From assembly GCA_009809945.1 (NCBI GenBank), contig WTPW01000333.1, positions 85,635 through 149,634 of the forward strand: DNA of 64,000 nucleotides, in the 5' to 3' direction. A program made the position numbers and the translations under genes. The DNA is from Gigaspora margarita (taxonomy: Eukaryota; Glomeromycota; Glomeromycetes; Diversisporales; Gigasporaceae). Below, piece after piece: positions 1-12,444 of this stretch (the first letter of the stretch is position 1; each line of letters opens with the position of its first letter). The notes under the pieces were generated by a model. The model did no database searches and was not told the DNA's origin. It saw nothing but the letters and a program-made list of their open reading frames with translations.

Positions 1-741
1 TTCTTTTGGTCANNGAAGTGGAGTAGTAGGAATGTGGGTAATTCTTCCAAGATTAGTTTAACTTTGAAATTTTTTAAATTCGAAGCTGACGGGTGAGTAT
101 AAAGAGCAGAAGGCTTGTCTTGGAATGATAGTGCATTTAGGGTTAAGTCCCATTGTACATTCCCTAGATAGGAGTGCCATAGGTTGATCCTTTGTTGGTT
201 GAACCACTGGAGGACGTTTGTGATTTTTTTTGTTTGTTTAATTATTGTTTTTATCTGTGAGGTAATCGGGAACCTGAATAGTTCTGGGGTATAGTTATTG
301 TATGTAAAGTGTTGGGGGGTGATATCGACAGAAAAGATTTTTTGCGGGTGGTCTAATTTTATGTCTTTGTTCAGTTCCAGTGCAATGTTGTGATCCAAAG
401 TTAGTCCTTTGAATATTCGAAATAGTGATGGGTATTCTCCTTTGTTTAGTTGATATAGATTGTATGCTTCCGTATTTATTATCTTGTGTAGTATTGTAAT
501 TGTATAGTTATGGTCTGTAATTATCTTTAGTTTGGTTTTTTTCCTATTGTTGTAATTAAGAAGGTGATTAGTGATATTATAGTGTGTAACTTCAAGGGTC
601 AAGTTTTGTTCGACCATCTGTATTTTCTATTTGTTTTCCCCTGTCAGAAGATCGCTATATATTTTTGTTTGTCGTGATCGAGTTTTTCTTTTCTTATTGT
701 AATAAAGATTTCTAATGTTTCTTTCTTGAAATGAGCAGAGG
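1..741 (-). pseudogene. LINE C-terminal tail, truncated by the window edge
   Basis: The minus strand translates in one main frame from about 620 to the edge and includes a segment reading LKNFKVKLILEELPTFLLLH. This type of sequence is known to me from the C-terminal end of Rhizophagus LINE polyproteins, just before a Cys-rich motif. Two ambiguous bases occur at 13-14. The 3' UTR and tail lie outside the window. Confidence 0.55.
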
Positions 742-1788
742 TTAGAGTTCCCAGAGATCGATTGGGGGATTATCAAATACTGTTAAGGGTCTGATAAGTT
801 TATTGTTGGCAAGGTTACTATTATTGTTTTCCTTTCTTGGTTTGATCTGTATTTGTGTCCAGTTATCTATTGCTCTGTGGATGTCATCCATGTTGCCGTG
901 TATTTGGAAGTTACTGTCAATTTGTAATTTGAATGTTGTTGCTTTTATACGAAAGTAGCATTGTTTATTTGCGATTGTGGGGTCTTTAATGGAGCATCCT
1001 TTACAGGGTATTACTTTGTCGTGTGTGTTGTTTATGATATAGTATTTTGCGTTGGGGTTGTTGGTAGCGGGGTTATGTAGCTTTGCGATTTGTTTATCAA
1101 GGGTTATGATCCAGATTCCCTTCTTGTTGATTTTTGTTATTGGTCTTGGAGTAATTGTGAAGGGGTTTGGTTGTATTATAGGTGAGGAGGGGCTTGTTGT
1201 TCCAGCGATTAGATCTTGTAGTACTTCGAGCCATTTTGGGGTATGCCCTCTTGGGATTTTATCGATCGTGTGGTGAATTTCTTTCCAAGTTAGGAATTTC
1301 CTGTTCTTGTAGTCTAGAAGTTGTTCGATGTAGCAGATGTTGTGGGTATTCAATTTCCCTTTAAGCCATTGACTTTTGGGGTGGTTTGTTAGTATTTGGT
1401 TTATCGTAGTTCCTACTGCTTCTTTAGGTATTGGCTAGTTGTTGAGTAGTCTTGTCCAACGAAAGCCAATGGACAGTGCTGCCAATATTGATTGAGCAGT
1501 GTGGGTATTGTTTTGTTTGTGTGGGAAGACGGGTTTTTCAATTAGTATGGATATATTGGTGTTTGCTGAGTCTTGTAGTTGTTGAAGTCGTAGTTTTAGA
1601 TATGAGTGCTCAAAATCTTTATGGTTGAGGTTTTTCGATATTATTGTGGCCAGGGTAGAATTATGTAATTGTATTATATTATCTAGGGCATATATTTCTG
1701 GGTTGAGAATAAATGAGTTTGGTACTCCTCGCGCAAGGCCTCCTTTGTGTTTTATTATATTGATGCAGGTACAGTGTATTCGGTGCAA
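742..1788 (-). pseudogene. LINE ORF2 post-RT region
   Basis: Two open blocks (1435-1788 and 742-1353) in different frames continue the LINE downstream of the RT. The second block holds a CKGCSIKD segment and a stretch with NMDDIHRAIDNW. This region lies between the RT and the C-terminal RNase H-like or tail segment in related fungal LINEs. I do not recognise a catalytic motif in it. Confidence 0.55.
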
Positions 1789-1985
1789 GTGTGATAACTT
1801 TAAGTAGCCCGAGTGAAGTCGGTATTGAAAATGTGGGAAGATAACTCAGTTTATTATATATATAGCTTGTTTTTCTGTAATTTTTGCGTAGCTAATCTTT
1901 TTTAAGTTGGAAGTAATTTCTGTTATAATTTGTCTTTGTACGTGGCTTAGTGTTTTATTTGTGATAAACCATGTCCCTAGGTATT

Positions 1986-3554
1986 TTAGTGGGTTGTTTT
2001 TTCCAGGGCTTCAATCCTAGTTCCTTCAAATTCTATTGTTGGGCATTCCACAAGGGTCGAGTTGGTGATTAAGTAGGATTTATTTGGGTTTACACTTATA
2101 TTATTGTAGTGGTAGTAGGAAGAAGCTATATTAGTTATATCAGTAAGTGCGTCTTTGCTATTTGCGATCCACAAGGAGTCATCCATATATGCCATTACTG
2201 CTGTGCGGATTGTATGGGGCGGGTTCATAGGTAAGGTGCTAACGTATCCTAGGTTGGATCAGTGAATTCGCGATATTAGGGGGTCGTAGTATATTTTCTA
2301 TAGGAGAGGGGAGAAAACCTCTCCTTGGTCAATTCCATCAAGGACTTTGTAGGGTTGAGTTAGACCACAATCAGTGATGACTCTGTTCTGTCTATTTGAT
2401 AAGAGGAAGGTTAGTAAGTCAATTATTTTTTTTGGTATCTTTATTTGAATCATTGCTTGTTCTAGGGTCGGGACGTGGACCTAGTCGAATGCCCTAGACA
2501 TGTCTTGTGCCAGGACCCATATTTCTTTGTTGTTTGTATTTGCATCTTCTAACATATGGGTAAGGTTGGAGATTGGTTGTATGGTCGACTGTCCTGGGAA
2601 GGCTGCAAAATTGTAAGGTGATAAGACTTCATATCTCATAATAGGGTGGTGAGTCTATTATTAATTATTTTGGTAAAAATTTTTCGTGTATGTTCGATCA
2701 AGGTTATTGGTCTAGTTGTGTTTAGGTCGTAGTTGTATTGTTTTTTCTTTGGGATAAGCCAGATATTGGCATTCAGCCACTGATCTGGTATAGTGTTGGT
2801 TGAAAGACAAGCATTGAGTATTTTCAGTAAATAGGTGAGGGCGAGGGGGGTAGGTGTTGTAGAACCTCATTAGGTATTGCAGAAGGGCCAGTGCTTTGTC
2901 TTTTGGGGATTTTGAGATCATGTCAGTCAGTTCTTCTATTGTGATTTCTTCTGTTACATTGCTGTAGATGTTGGGATCTACATGTTTCAAAGGAAGGTAA
3001 TCTCCTTCCCATTCTGCTTTGTAACTTGTATCGCTAGGGTTGTGTTTGGTCCAAATTTTTGAGTGCCGGCGGATGTGTTCCAGGATAACTTTTCTTTCTG
3101 ATAAAATTTTGTCTGGGAGGATGATTTTATCTGTATGGACTGGATCAGTTTTTCTTTGTAGTATAGAGTCTAACATTCTGCTTGTGTTATCTCTAAAGTC
3201 CTGATAGCACCGGTTTATATAGAAGTTGATATTGTTGCTTAGTTCCTGTCGCTTTTCTTGGTTTTGGCTTACCCAAATGGTATTTTTTATGTCTTTTAGG
3301 GAGCAGACAGTTTCTTCTAGCTATTGTTCGTGTATGGAGGTTTCTGTGATTTCTGCTATACTAATATCTGTTAGTTTTGAGATTTTTCTTATCATTTTAT
3401 TTAGGACTTCAAGTAGTGTATTTTCCTTTTGGGTTATTTTATGTAGCAGTTTGTTCATTGTCTTGAGCGCTATGTGGAGCTTAGTAGCTCTTAGAGAGAG
3501 TGCAAAATACTGTTTTGGATTTGTAAAGATAAATGGAATCTTTCTGTTAATCAT
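1986..3554 (-). pseudogene. LINE reverse transcriptase region, fragmented
   Basis: The linker after the endonuclease (3321-3554) and the RT N-terminus (2712-3176) are open. The latter has the TIEELTDMISKSPKDKA stretch that precedes RT motif 1. After a frame change around 2870 the track continues with a segment reading PDQWLNANIWLIPKKK and then RPITL (about 2690-2800), which matches RT motifs 1-2. The catalytic box appears as MAYMDDSLW in 1986-2228. Other frames and stops intervene, so the polymerase is not functional. Confidence 0.88.
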
Positions 3555-3581
3555 TGTTTTTATTTCGATGGACCAGAAACA

Positions 3582-4531
3582 CTAGGCCGAGTTTAGTTCT
3601 TTTTGATTTGTTAGTCTCTTATCAAGGGTTTTTTCTTTGAATCTTTTATTCAGTTCTTCTGTAAAAGAGTCCCATTCTTCCCTAGTCATTTTGGAGAATT
3701 GATATATTTTCTGCTTCCGTTTTTTGTTTCTTTTCTTTTTGTGTTCTTGTGATAAGATGTCAGTGTGCCAGGTTATAGTGATGATATAATGATCACTGCC
3801 TGAAATGTATTTCGCATTTGTAATAATCGGTTGTTCCAAATCCATTAATAGGTCTGGTAGCACCATATGTCATCGATCTGACTGTCTGTCAATGGTCCCA
3901 ACCATGTAGGTTCTGTTATACAGTGGAAATCCAAAGTACTTATAGCCCCCATCGAGTTTAGATCTTTGAATATTTGTGTTTTTTTATTCTGGTATTGGTT
4001 GGAGTTAAAGTCTCCCATTAGTATGACATGCCAGTTCCAGTTTTTCACTTCTCTAAACCATTTAGAGGTTTCTGTTTGTGTTTTGATTGAAAGGTCCTGA
4101 TGGTTGGAAGGAAGGTAAATGGAGATAATTCTTGTTTTGTTATTTCTGGTAAGGAACAAGTCCACCATTATTGCAGTTCTTGGAAGGGTCTTTATATTGT
4201 GTATATGAGATTGCAGGTGATGGCATATCATGAGTGCTGCTCCCAAGCTAGCCTCTCTTTGGTGGTTTTTGTATGTTATGAAATTTGACGTGTATATATT
4301 GTATAAAGGGTTGGATAGTCCAATTGTATGCTTCTCTGTTAATTTGGTTTCTGACAAGGCAATGATATGTAGATTTGCTTCTGCACAAAATTCGATCCAT
4401 TCTTGTAGTTTTGTGCTTCTAGATAAGCCTCTGATATTGTGGGTAGCTATGTTGACTCCTTCTTTGAATGAGAAGGTAAATCTATTGTATGGTGTGTTGT
4501 CTGCGGAGTCATTATTTATTTCTCCCAGCAA
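3582..4531 (-). pseudogene. LINE endonuclease domain, broken by a frameshift near 3850
   Basis: This is an apurinic-endonuclease-like EEP domain, which in LINEs nicks the target DNA. Visible motifs in order are THNIRG near the start, the catalytic-Glu motif SETKL, the motif LMGDFNS carrying Asp and Asn, and IDDIW. The final GSDH motif lies in a second reading frame (3582-3866) that overlaps the first (3845-4531) by about 22 bases, so a single frameshift splits the domain just before its catalytic Asp-His pair. The enzyme cannot be made from this copy. Confidence 0.88.
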
Positions 4532-4707
4532 TTCTTCGTTATTAGTATTTGTATTTTATCAGAGTTGTTTGTGTTTGGATGGTTAGCGCTTTGTTCTATA
4601 TTAAGATCATAAGTAACATTAGTAGAGAATAAGTTGTTAATATTTAAGTTAGGACTAACTGTGCTTGAGGAAGACTAGCTTCTTTCTTCTATGTCTTCGC
4701 TCATTAG

Positions 4708-5019
4708 TTAGTTATCTGACATTAGGATGTCCTTATCGCTCTGTTCCAAAGTACTGTCTTTTTGTAGCAGAGGCGGGTGTGGTCTGAACAGTTCAAAGCT
4801 GGGTTGGGGTAAGTCCTCGAGATGGTCGAATAAGTAGCTTGGAGTGTTTGTGAACACAAAGTGTTCATGGAGTTGTTCTATTGCCTTTTCTATGTATTGG
4901 TGTTTTTTAATAGGTATTGTGATGTCTTTNATCCCTTTTTCTAGTAAGATANGTTCTAAGTCTTGTTGNGTNGAGGGTAAGTATGTTATTTTCTCACTGA
5001 TTGCATCCTTTCCTTCCAT
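4708..5019 (-). pseudogene. LINE ORF1-like C-terminal fragment
   Basis: A 103-codon stretch containing four ambiguous residues caused by Ns in the assembly (4930-4972). It has an acidic, Asp/Glu-rich end and lies just 5' of the endonuclease domain. It is assigned to the LINE by position and strand only. Confidence 0.4.
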
Positions 5020-6106
5020 TCTGATCCAGGATTCTGGGATTTTGTGGAAGTAGTAGTGCTCATATAACTCTTTGATAGCTGTTACAAGTTGTCTTTTATT
5101 TGTGAATAGTGTGGTTATATTTACTTCTGTTACTTCTTCTGCTATCAGAGGCAGAGTCAGTAGGTTTGTATAATTAAAACAGCATATTGGAGCAGTAGTG
5201 GACAGGTACGTTATAGTAGGACAGGATTTTTTTGAGGAATTTTTCTACCTCCTCAGTCGTAGTCATTGGGAAATTGAATCCTTGCCATCCTAGATTGGTA
5301 GGGTTAGTTGGGAGGTGTTTACGGGGGATTAGGTAGTCATTTGGTAGTCTGGTAAATCAGTAGTCCGTGCATAGCAGCCGCACAAGTTCTTTGAAGTCCT
5401 CCTCATTTTTAGGCAAGAAGGGAAACTTTTCTTTAAGTCTGGGTGTCAAGTCCTGTGGCGTAAGGGGGAGTAGTGGTTTAGGAGGAGGTAGTCAAAGTAG
5501 CTGTCTGGAATTCTTGTGCAGATATAGTATTTTTGTAGGGTGCGTCTGTATTCTGGTAAGTCTTTAAGGTTGGCCATGTTGGTAATGAGAAACATTCCCC
5601 GTACCGATTCATTTAGTAGTTTGTAATTTGATGGTAAGGGAGCCCGCGAGTCCCGAATATAATTGTCTGGCAGTTGTTCAAATCTGAAGATTAATCTTAA
5701 GATTTTTATATAAGAACCAAGTCGTAGTCTGTTTTCAATTGGTAACTGAAAGGGGAGTGCTTTTAGAATTTCTGGGTAGATTTCTTTGTGTTGTTCAGGT
5801 ATTATTGGTTTTTTTGTCTATAGAGATGTCAGATACAATTCGTCTAATTTCATCGAAGCTTATTCTATATTAATTTTTGCGAAATTTGCCAGATAGAGGA
5901 TATTCCGGGTGATTTCCCAAGCATCAAGTAGAAAAAAATCCAAGTTGTGAGGTAATCGATAGCTAGTTTTACTCGAAGGAGTTCAAATATCTGGTTTCGA
6001 TTCTTTTTGTTGGTAGCTAATATCCGTGTTGTTGTTTGTATAGATCCAGAGCTTGTAGAAACAAGTTGTTGAACTCTGTTTGATGTTGGGGTCGACCAGT
6101 TAAGGT

Positions 6107-6502
6107 TCAGGTGAAACTTCTAAAGAATGCGGTATCTCTATGGTAGAATTTTGCAGATATTAGCGGTGGAATATAAAATGAGGTAGGAGCAGTTTCGAAT
6201 TTGTGTTCCAATAATAGCTTTAATTTTTCTTTCGAGGCTAGACTTTCTTTAATCTCTTTTAAGTTCCAACTAGTTGAGTCAAATGGTTGTAACTGTGATT
6301 CTCTGAATTTTGTTAATTTTGCTAGTGTCTGTTTTGACCATTTTGCCTCTTGTTCTAATTTGAACAGATTAGGCCGTCTGATATTTTTTTTCCCAGAGAC
6401 TATTTGGCTGTAGCTAGGTTTTCCTTCATCGATGCTATTCGGTTCCCATGACTGTGTGGTGGTTTGATTCAGTTTCCATCCTATCATTATCGGTCTCCTC
6501 AA
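6107..6502 (-). pseudogene. LINE ORF1-like middle fragment
   Basis: A 131-codon open stretch containing a basic, Lys-rich segment, followed by an amphipathic part. It continues the coding direction of the upstream fragment but in a different frame, so at least one frameshift separates them. I recognise no named domain. Between this piece and 5019 the minus strand still looks coding in short broken runs. Confidence 0.45.
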
Positions 6503-6802
6503 TGAACTCAGTTTCTTCTATAGTAACATTCCAGGGGTGGTCGGATGACACCGGTGCTTTGGCTTCTGATGTTGGCAGTGGAGTCCTTGTGATATCGGGT
6601 TCGGTAGCAGATAAATCCTGGGTCCTTCCAAATCAGGTGCCCCTTCCAAGTCAGGTAGGTCCATAGGTTTCATTTGGGTTATCTAAGTCGGGATCTGACC
6701 ATTTTGTTCATGCAGGTTCAGGTCTGGGGATTGGAGTGTGGCTGTGGGAAAATTTGTTCTGTCTGTTTCTGTAGGTGTAGAAAATTCCTGCTTGATGATC
6801 AT

Positions 6803-7219
6803 TTATTGTTGTGTATGCGTGAGAATTTCCTGATTGATGTTCGATTGTTGTTGTGATAATGTCATAATCGGAATTTTCGGGGGTAAGCTAGATTCCCCAA
6901 TTTCATTAGGCAATTGTTGTGTGGTGGCGGTCTCATTTTCTAGTAGTTGTGAAGCAGTATTATTCATGTTGGTGTCCTGGTCCACGAGAGGGTCATGTTT
7001 GTGATCATGCTTTTGTTTCTTTTTGTGCTTTGGTATTTCGCTGTCGACAATTAAAACCTTAGACCGTACAGGGCCTAGCCCTTCTATGCGATAATATTCT
7101 CTTGGTGTTTCCATTCCCTGAAGGGAAGGTATGAAGCGTTTGAAGGAGTAAGGTATTTGGAAGGCTGTCTCTCTACTCCGCTTAATGTTGAGAGGAGGTT
7201 GTTCTACTTGTTGTAACAA
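6803..7219 (-). pseudogene. LINE ORF1-like N-terminal fragment
   Basis: A 138-codon open stretch rich in Gln, Lys and Pro, with a basic patch around residues 65-75 (a run of Lys and His) and a Thr/Gln-rich end. No zinc finger or RNA-binding motif is recognisable. Its place just 5' of the endonuclease part and in the same orientation makes it the start of the LINE's first ORF, whose product would coat the element RNA. The first codon is not an ATG, so the true start is unknown. Confidence 0.5.
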
Positions 7220-7225
7220 GTATTA

Positions 7226-8593
7226 ATTAATTATTTAGTTAGTTATCGATTGTTCTTTCGCCGATTATTTCCACTATTTGTTGTTTACTTAGTGATGTGC
7301 AGATGTTCATTTATTGATTAAATTTTTTAAATTTATAATTTGCAGACGTATTTATATAAATACGTGGTTGTTATTCAATACATAATTATTAGCCTTTTTA
7401 AATTATGCGTTATTTCGCATAAATACAATAAGAATTTTTGGACCAAAAAATTATACTATATGACCGATGCTAATTTACATGCAAATTATTTCTGACTCGT
7501 AATGTGTGTTGATCTTAAAATCAGGTTGCACTACTTATGTTTCAAAGTAATTTAGTACATAAATCGATTTTTGTTTTTCATCCCAGCATCTTATAATTTG
7601 TTTTGATAAAAAAAATAAATTAATTAATTTTGGAGAACATTTCAAAAGGAAATGTTGCCATACACTTAAATAAGAATGATGCAACTATAATAAAGTTACG
7701 CTTTGATATTATTCTGAAAAAAGGGCAATACTAGCACATAAAAATAAAAACTTAGATCAATTTTTTGCATTTAAGATGCATTTTGTTAATATTTTATAGT
7801 TTTTCTGTACACCTTATAATTATGAGCTCATTGAAAATATACTATTTGTTAATAAAAAAAATTGTTAAAATTTAATAAACAAGACTAAAGTTTATATAGA
7901 AAAATAACTAATTATATAATTCAGAAGCTGTCTAAATGCTAATATCACTATTTTTTTGCATGATGCAAATAAATCAGTATATATTACATTAATTTTTTGT
8001 TGCATTATTTCAACTTTTATTTTTCATTTTTTTATATTAACACATTTACCCAAAATTATCTGAAGAAGGCATTACCTTCCAGAAGTGTCTGATTGGTTGA
8101 CCAATAAAATTAATTTCATTATAATAAATAACATTCAATTGAAAAATAATTAATGGATTAGGATATTATAGATTGTCAAAAGAAAATCTTATTTGATTGG
8201 TGGAATTGTCAAGGGCTTCATGATTTGGCAAGAAAACAGTTCATTGCTGATTAAATCTACTGTATTTTCATATTGATAAATGTAACTTTGAATTATAATT
8301 TTGAACAACCTTAACTCAGCATTCAGAAATCGTTACAAAGAAACTCATTGAAAGAGAGTTAACTATATTTTAATATTTCATTGATTAAATTGATTCATCA
8401 AGAGTTTTATCAATTGTTATAAGTTTTGTCAATCACCAAGGTTTCATCAAACAAGTATGTTGATGAAACCATTTTGTCATTAAGAAATAGTTTCATCAGG
8501 AATACCTGATTAACTTTTTACCTAAAAAGTTATAACCTTTAATAAAATCAAATAACAAGTCTTGTACTCTATCAAAATAAGAGATAACAATTA
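7226..8593. other. AT-rich non-coding stretch
   Basis: No open frame with coding character. It holds runs of T/A and, at about 8395-8505, several imperfect copies of a ttcatcaa/tttgtcaatc motif (with inverted copies giving tgatgaaac). This resembles the 19-bp minisatellite at 62.1 kb. The first part next to the LINE may include its 5' UTR. Confidence 0.6.
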
Positions 8594-8785
8594 CAGTTAC
8601 CCTTTTCTAATCCGAACCTCTATAATCTGATCTTAATAAATTCTGTAAAAATCAAATATAAACTCTAGAACATTTGTAAATTTTATTATAAAGTTCAGTT
8701 TAGCATCATAGTAACTCTTTGAGAGCTAAACTTTTTATTAATTTACATATAATAACAGAAGGTTCAGAATAGAGAGAGTTAACTG
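8594..8785. mobile_element. Pogo/Tigger-like MITE, 192 bp
   Basis: The left end reads CAGTTACCCTTTTCTAATCC and the right end, read inwards on the other strand, CAGTTAACTCTCTCTATTCT. The ends are flanked on both sides by TA. CAGT-starting ends with a TA target duplication fit the Tc1/mariner/pogo superfamily. There is no coding capacity, so it would depend on a transposase elsewhere. Confidence 0.65.
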
Positions 8786-8825
8786 TATATCTGGATAAAA
8801 CCTCTATTAAAAACATGCTGCCATT

Positions 8826-8981
8826 AGGGATATGATAGTTCATCTTAGTTCAGTCTTGGTTCAAAAAACCAGTTCAGATAGCAGACCAAGACCAGACCAA
8901 GATTCATGAACTAGTTTAATAAACCAGTCCTGTTTAGCTTGGTTTGGGACCAGACCTGGATTGGACCATCTTTAACCAATA
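8826..8981. repeat. GGTCTGG/CCAGACC-type short repeat cluster
   Basis: Many short direct and inverted copies of accag/ggtct words (for example AGACCAAGACCAGACCAAG) occur in about 150 bp, giving an imperfectly palindromic cluster. A cleaner cluster of the same style, built on ggtcatgaccggtca, lies at 34.33-34.39 kb. The cluster starts with TAGGGATATG, close to the TAGGGATGGG start of that second cluster. Confidence 0.45.
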
Positions 8982-9184
8982 AGAGAGCATAATTTAAGCA
9001 ATTAACTACATGTATAGATTAATACTATAGTATTGGGGTTCTTAGATTAAATTTATTTTGTAAAAAAAACCTTGAAATGCATACACACTTTACATTTATA
9101 ATTGATACAAGAGTAAATTTATTTATTGTATCATGTAATGTGGCCTTATATATTGCACTTTCAATCAAATTTCAAGATCAGGTA

Positions 9185-9528
9185 CAGTGTGGGACAGCAT
9201 AAACCAACACCCTTATATCAAATTTAAAATAAAAATTCAATTCTAATTGGTTAATATAATGTAATCAATTGTAATTGGTCAAAAATAACATATGAGTTTC
9301 TTTTTTTTTATATATTAAATACCAAATTTTCAATTTTTTAGTAAACTTTAAATTGTTATAACTTCTTAAAATTAATATAAATTAAAATCTTTTCTAGCCA
9401 AATTGTAGCTTAGACTTAAAACTACAAATTAGCTAAAAATTTTTAAAAAAAATTTTTTGTTTTTAAGTTAAATTATTTTTTATAAAATATATATATAAAA
9501 AGTTGTTGGTTTATGCTGTCCTGCACTG
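9185..9528. mobile_element. Tc1/mariner-like MITE, copy 1 (344 bp)
   Basis: The terminal inverted repeats are about 26 bp: left CAGTGTGGGACAGCATAAAC, right (other strand) CAGTGCAGGACAGCATAAAC. TA lies directly outside both ends, which is the Tc1/mariner target duplication. The inside holds an aaactttaaattgttataact block shared with the copies at 13.96 kb and 59.27 kb. No transposase frame is present. Confidence 0.75.
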
Positions 9529-9739
9529 TATAAATATTACATAATCAAAATTTAAAACACTTTCAAAAATCATAAATAACTTAAAATGAGTATATAAAAC
9601 AACTCTTTGAATTCTAACAAAAAAAAATTCTTTGCAAAATTTTCTTTTTTCATCCATATATACAATTATTACTCTATCCTAACTTTAACTAATGAAAAAT
9701 AGATTATTTTAATTGGTTTGGTTTTATATTACACCTTAT

Positions 9740-10809
9740 CAGTCATAGGACATGTCACACCCATTGATATATGAGTATTAGTTTATAATAAAAATTATAA
9801 TAAAAACATATAAATTTACTATAAACTTTAAGCCTCACATTATTTTGAACTTACATATTAACTTTTTTTCAAATTTTGCGATTAAGCATATTGAAAATAG
9901 TAGAATAAGGTTACTTAGAACACTTTTTTAAAATTTTGCCAATTTTGCACTTTTTCAAAATGTAACTCTGTCAAAAACAAATATTTACAAATTTTAAATC
10001 AGCAGTTATGTGTAAAATTATACTCTGAACAACTTTACTTAGTCTACTTAGTCAACAGAAGTAGGTTACCTTGTAAGAAAAATGGGTTATATATGTACTA
10101 AAATTAAAATTTATTGTATTTCATAATCTAACGTTTTTTTCTTATTAGGTAACCTACTTTGGGCTCTTAAGCAAAGTTGTTCGGCATGTAATTTTACATT
10201 TCACTTGAGGTTGAAACATACTTTCTCAACCTTTTACTAAGTGAAAAATGGGTTTAAAGTTAGAAAAAATTTTTTTTAAAAAAAAATTTTTTAAAAAATT
10301 TTTTTTCTAAATTTAAACCCATTTTTCACTTAGTAAAAGGTCGAGAAAGCGCGTTTCAACCTCAAATATAATGTAAAATTACATGCCGAACAACTTTGCT
10401 TAAGAGCCCAAAGTAGGTTACCTAATAAGAAAAAAACGTTAGATCATGAAATACAATAAATTTTAACTTTAGTACATATATAACCCTTTTTCTTACAAGG
10501 TAACCTACTTCCGTCGACTAAGTAAAGTTGTTCAGAGCATAATTTTACAAATAACTGCTAATTTATAATTTGTAAATATTTGTTTTTGACAGAGTTACAT
10601 TTTGAAAAAGTGCAAAATTGGCAAAATTTTAAAAAAGTGTTCTAAGTAACCTTATTCTACTATTTTCAATATATTTAATCGCAAAATTTGAAAAAAAGTT
10701 AATATGTAAGTTGAAAATAATGTGAGGCTTAAATTTTATAGTAAATTCATATGTTTTTATTATAATTTTTATTATAATTCATCACCCAGCGTGACATGTC
10801 CTATGACTG
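9740..10809. repeat. Giant palindrome, about 1.07 kb (foldback element)
   Basis: The left arm starts CAGTCATAGGACATGTCAC and the right arm ends GTGACATGTCCTATGACTG. The match can be followed inwards for the whole of both arms (for example GTAGGTTACCTTGTAAGAAA at 10061 against its complement near 10490) to a central run of A/T at about 10275. Mismatches and small gaps are few. This is a near-perfect inverted duplication of about 530 bp with almost no spacer, with no coding potential seen. Confidence 0.85.
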
Positions 10810-12444
10810 TTATTTTATAATTTGCAGCATGTGACAATATTGCATATGCAATATATAAATTATTTTCTTAATACAATATCATTTTATTTATTATTTTTAA
10901 CACACTTTATTTTATAATATTATATAAAAACTACCTGTTTTTTTATTGAAATGTTATTCAAACTTCTATATTTGCTAAATTGTTTATAAAAATAATGTGA
11001 AATGAAGTTTTTTTTTACAATCATAATAAATATTAGTATAGTTAGTGTTTACAATAAAGCTTACTATATAAGCATGAAATAATACTCGCCTGCATATTAA
11101 TTGATTAACCTGTATATTATTTTGAGTACATGCATGTGCATTATTTCAAAATAAGAACTGATTTTTGGACCCAAAAATTTTAAAATAACATGCATGCATC
11201 TTGTAAAGCAAGACCTGAAAAAAAGACCTATTACAGCAACTTACTAGTAGCTCCTATAAAGTTACTATATAATAGTATCAGATATTTATTTCAACTAAAT
11301 AAAATCATTATTAGAAATATAATTTTTCGTTAAAATAATAATCATTCTTATTGCATTATTATAAATAAAAATGCTTATATAGACTTTGCCTACTTTTAAA
11401 CCATTATCAGAATCTTATAATATTAAATTATCATAGTGACAAAATGATTAAATCATATAAGCTTATAAAAATTTATAAGTAATCAGGTGCAAAACCAGGT
11501 ATAAATATACTAAAATTTATAAGTAATCAGGTGCATATGTCCAGATATTTATAAGCAACTAGGTTATATGCATACAAAATTGATAAGTAACTCATAAGAA
11601 ATTCATAATCAGGCTTATAATTTCTAATCAAATAGTCATTTTTATTCTTAATAATCATCTAATTTTATATAAATTATTGGCTCAAAAATTACTTAACCGT
11701 ATTACTCATATTAAATAACAAGATATTGCATAATTACTCATTACCAAAATCAAAAACTTATAGATAAGCAAAATAGTCACTTAGTAAATTTATTACTATA
11801 TAAATAAGAACAACTATAAATGCTAGATATTTATGGCCCAGGTCAATGATGCAGTTGAATTGTTGCACTAATTAATTACAAGTTATACTATGTGTGCATT
11901 AATTTGAAATGCGCATAGATGTTAATTTGAGACACTATATGGGGGTTTATGCCTTGAAAATAGGGTTCTGAGGTCCCTAAACCAAAATTGAGATTTTTGT
12001 TAAATCTTAATTTACAAAACACAAAGTTCATTTTGTGCAAATATTATAACTGGTTAACTTAATATTAAAATGAGTTATGGAAGTTCAGAAGATTTTTTGA
12101 ATATAGAATGGAAATGATCAACATAGTGGATAAATATTTTACCATCAATTTTGAATGGACATTATTATACAATTTTAATTTTTATCCAATAACAAAAAAG
12201 ATTTGCAAAGATTATATTTAAAATTAGCAGAAAATCAAATTTGGGTTGTTTTGGTTATACAATCTTTATTTACTATTAACTCAAAAAAATTTCTAGTGCT
12301 ATTTTGGGGTGCTCAAATTTCAAATAATGCCCAGGCCCATTATTTCACACTTATACAGTACTACAAATTATTGTTTTGCTTTTATTTAATTATGCAACTA
12401 TAATATTTATATTTATTTATAGTAGTTAAAATTTTAAATTTTTT
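10810..12444. other. AT-rich non-coding stretch with short tandem repeats
   Basis: No gene is supported. About three imperfect copies of a unit containing AATTTATAAGTAATCAGGTG lie at 11465-11600. Near 12320 a palindromic word of the type AATAATGCCCAGGCCCATTATT appears, which recurs at 13.07 and 14.4 kb. Confidence 0.55.

Larger units (their letters stand above)
1..7225 (-). mobile_element. Decayed LINE (non-LTR retrotransposon), minus strand, cut by the left window edge
   Basis: Reading the minus strand from about 7.22 kb down to position 1 gives, in order, a Gln/Lys-rich ORF1-like region, an endonuclease/exonuclease/phosphatase domain, a reverse transcriptase with a YMDD box, and a C-terminal region ending in a segment typical of fungal LINE tails. 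No part stays open for its full length; the coding track hops frames and meets stops, so the copy is dead. The C-terminal segment runs off position 1, so the 3' end is not in the window. Identification rests on motif order and on my recollection of similar elements in Rhizophagus; the exact LINE clade is not decided. Confidence 0.88.

Noticed and set aside
3226-3585. A 119-codon plus-strand frame, and the other plus-strand frames within 1-7 kb
   Set aside because: They lie antisense to the LINE, whose domains on the minus strand are unmistakable; no plus-strand motif was seen.
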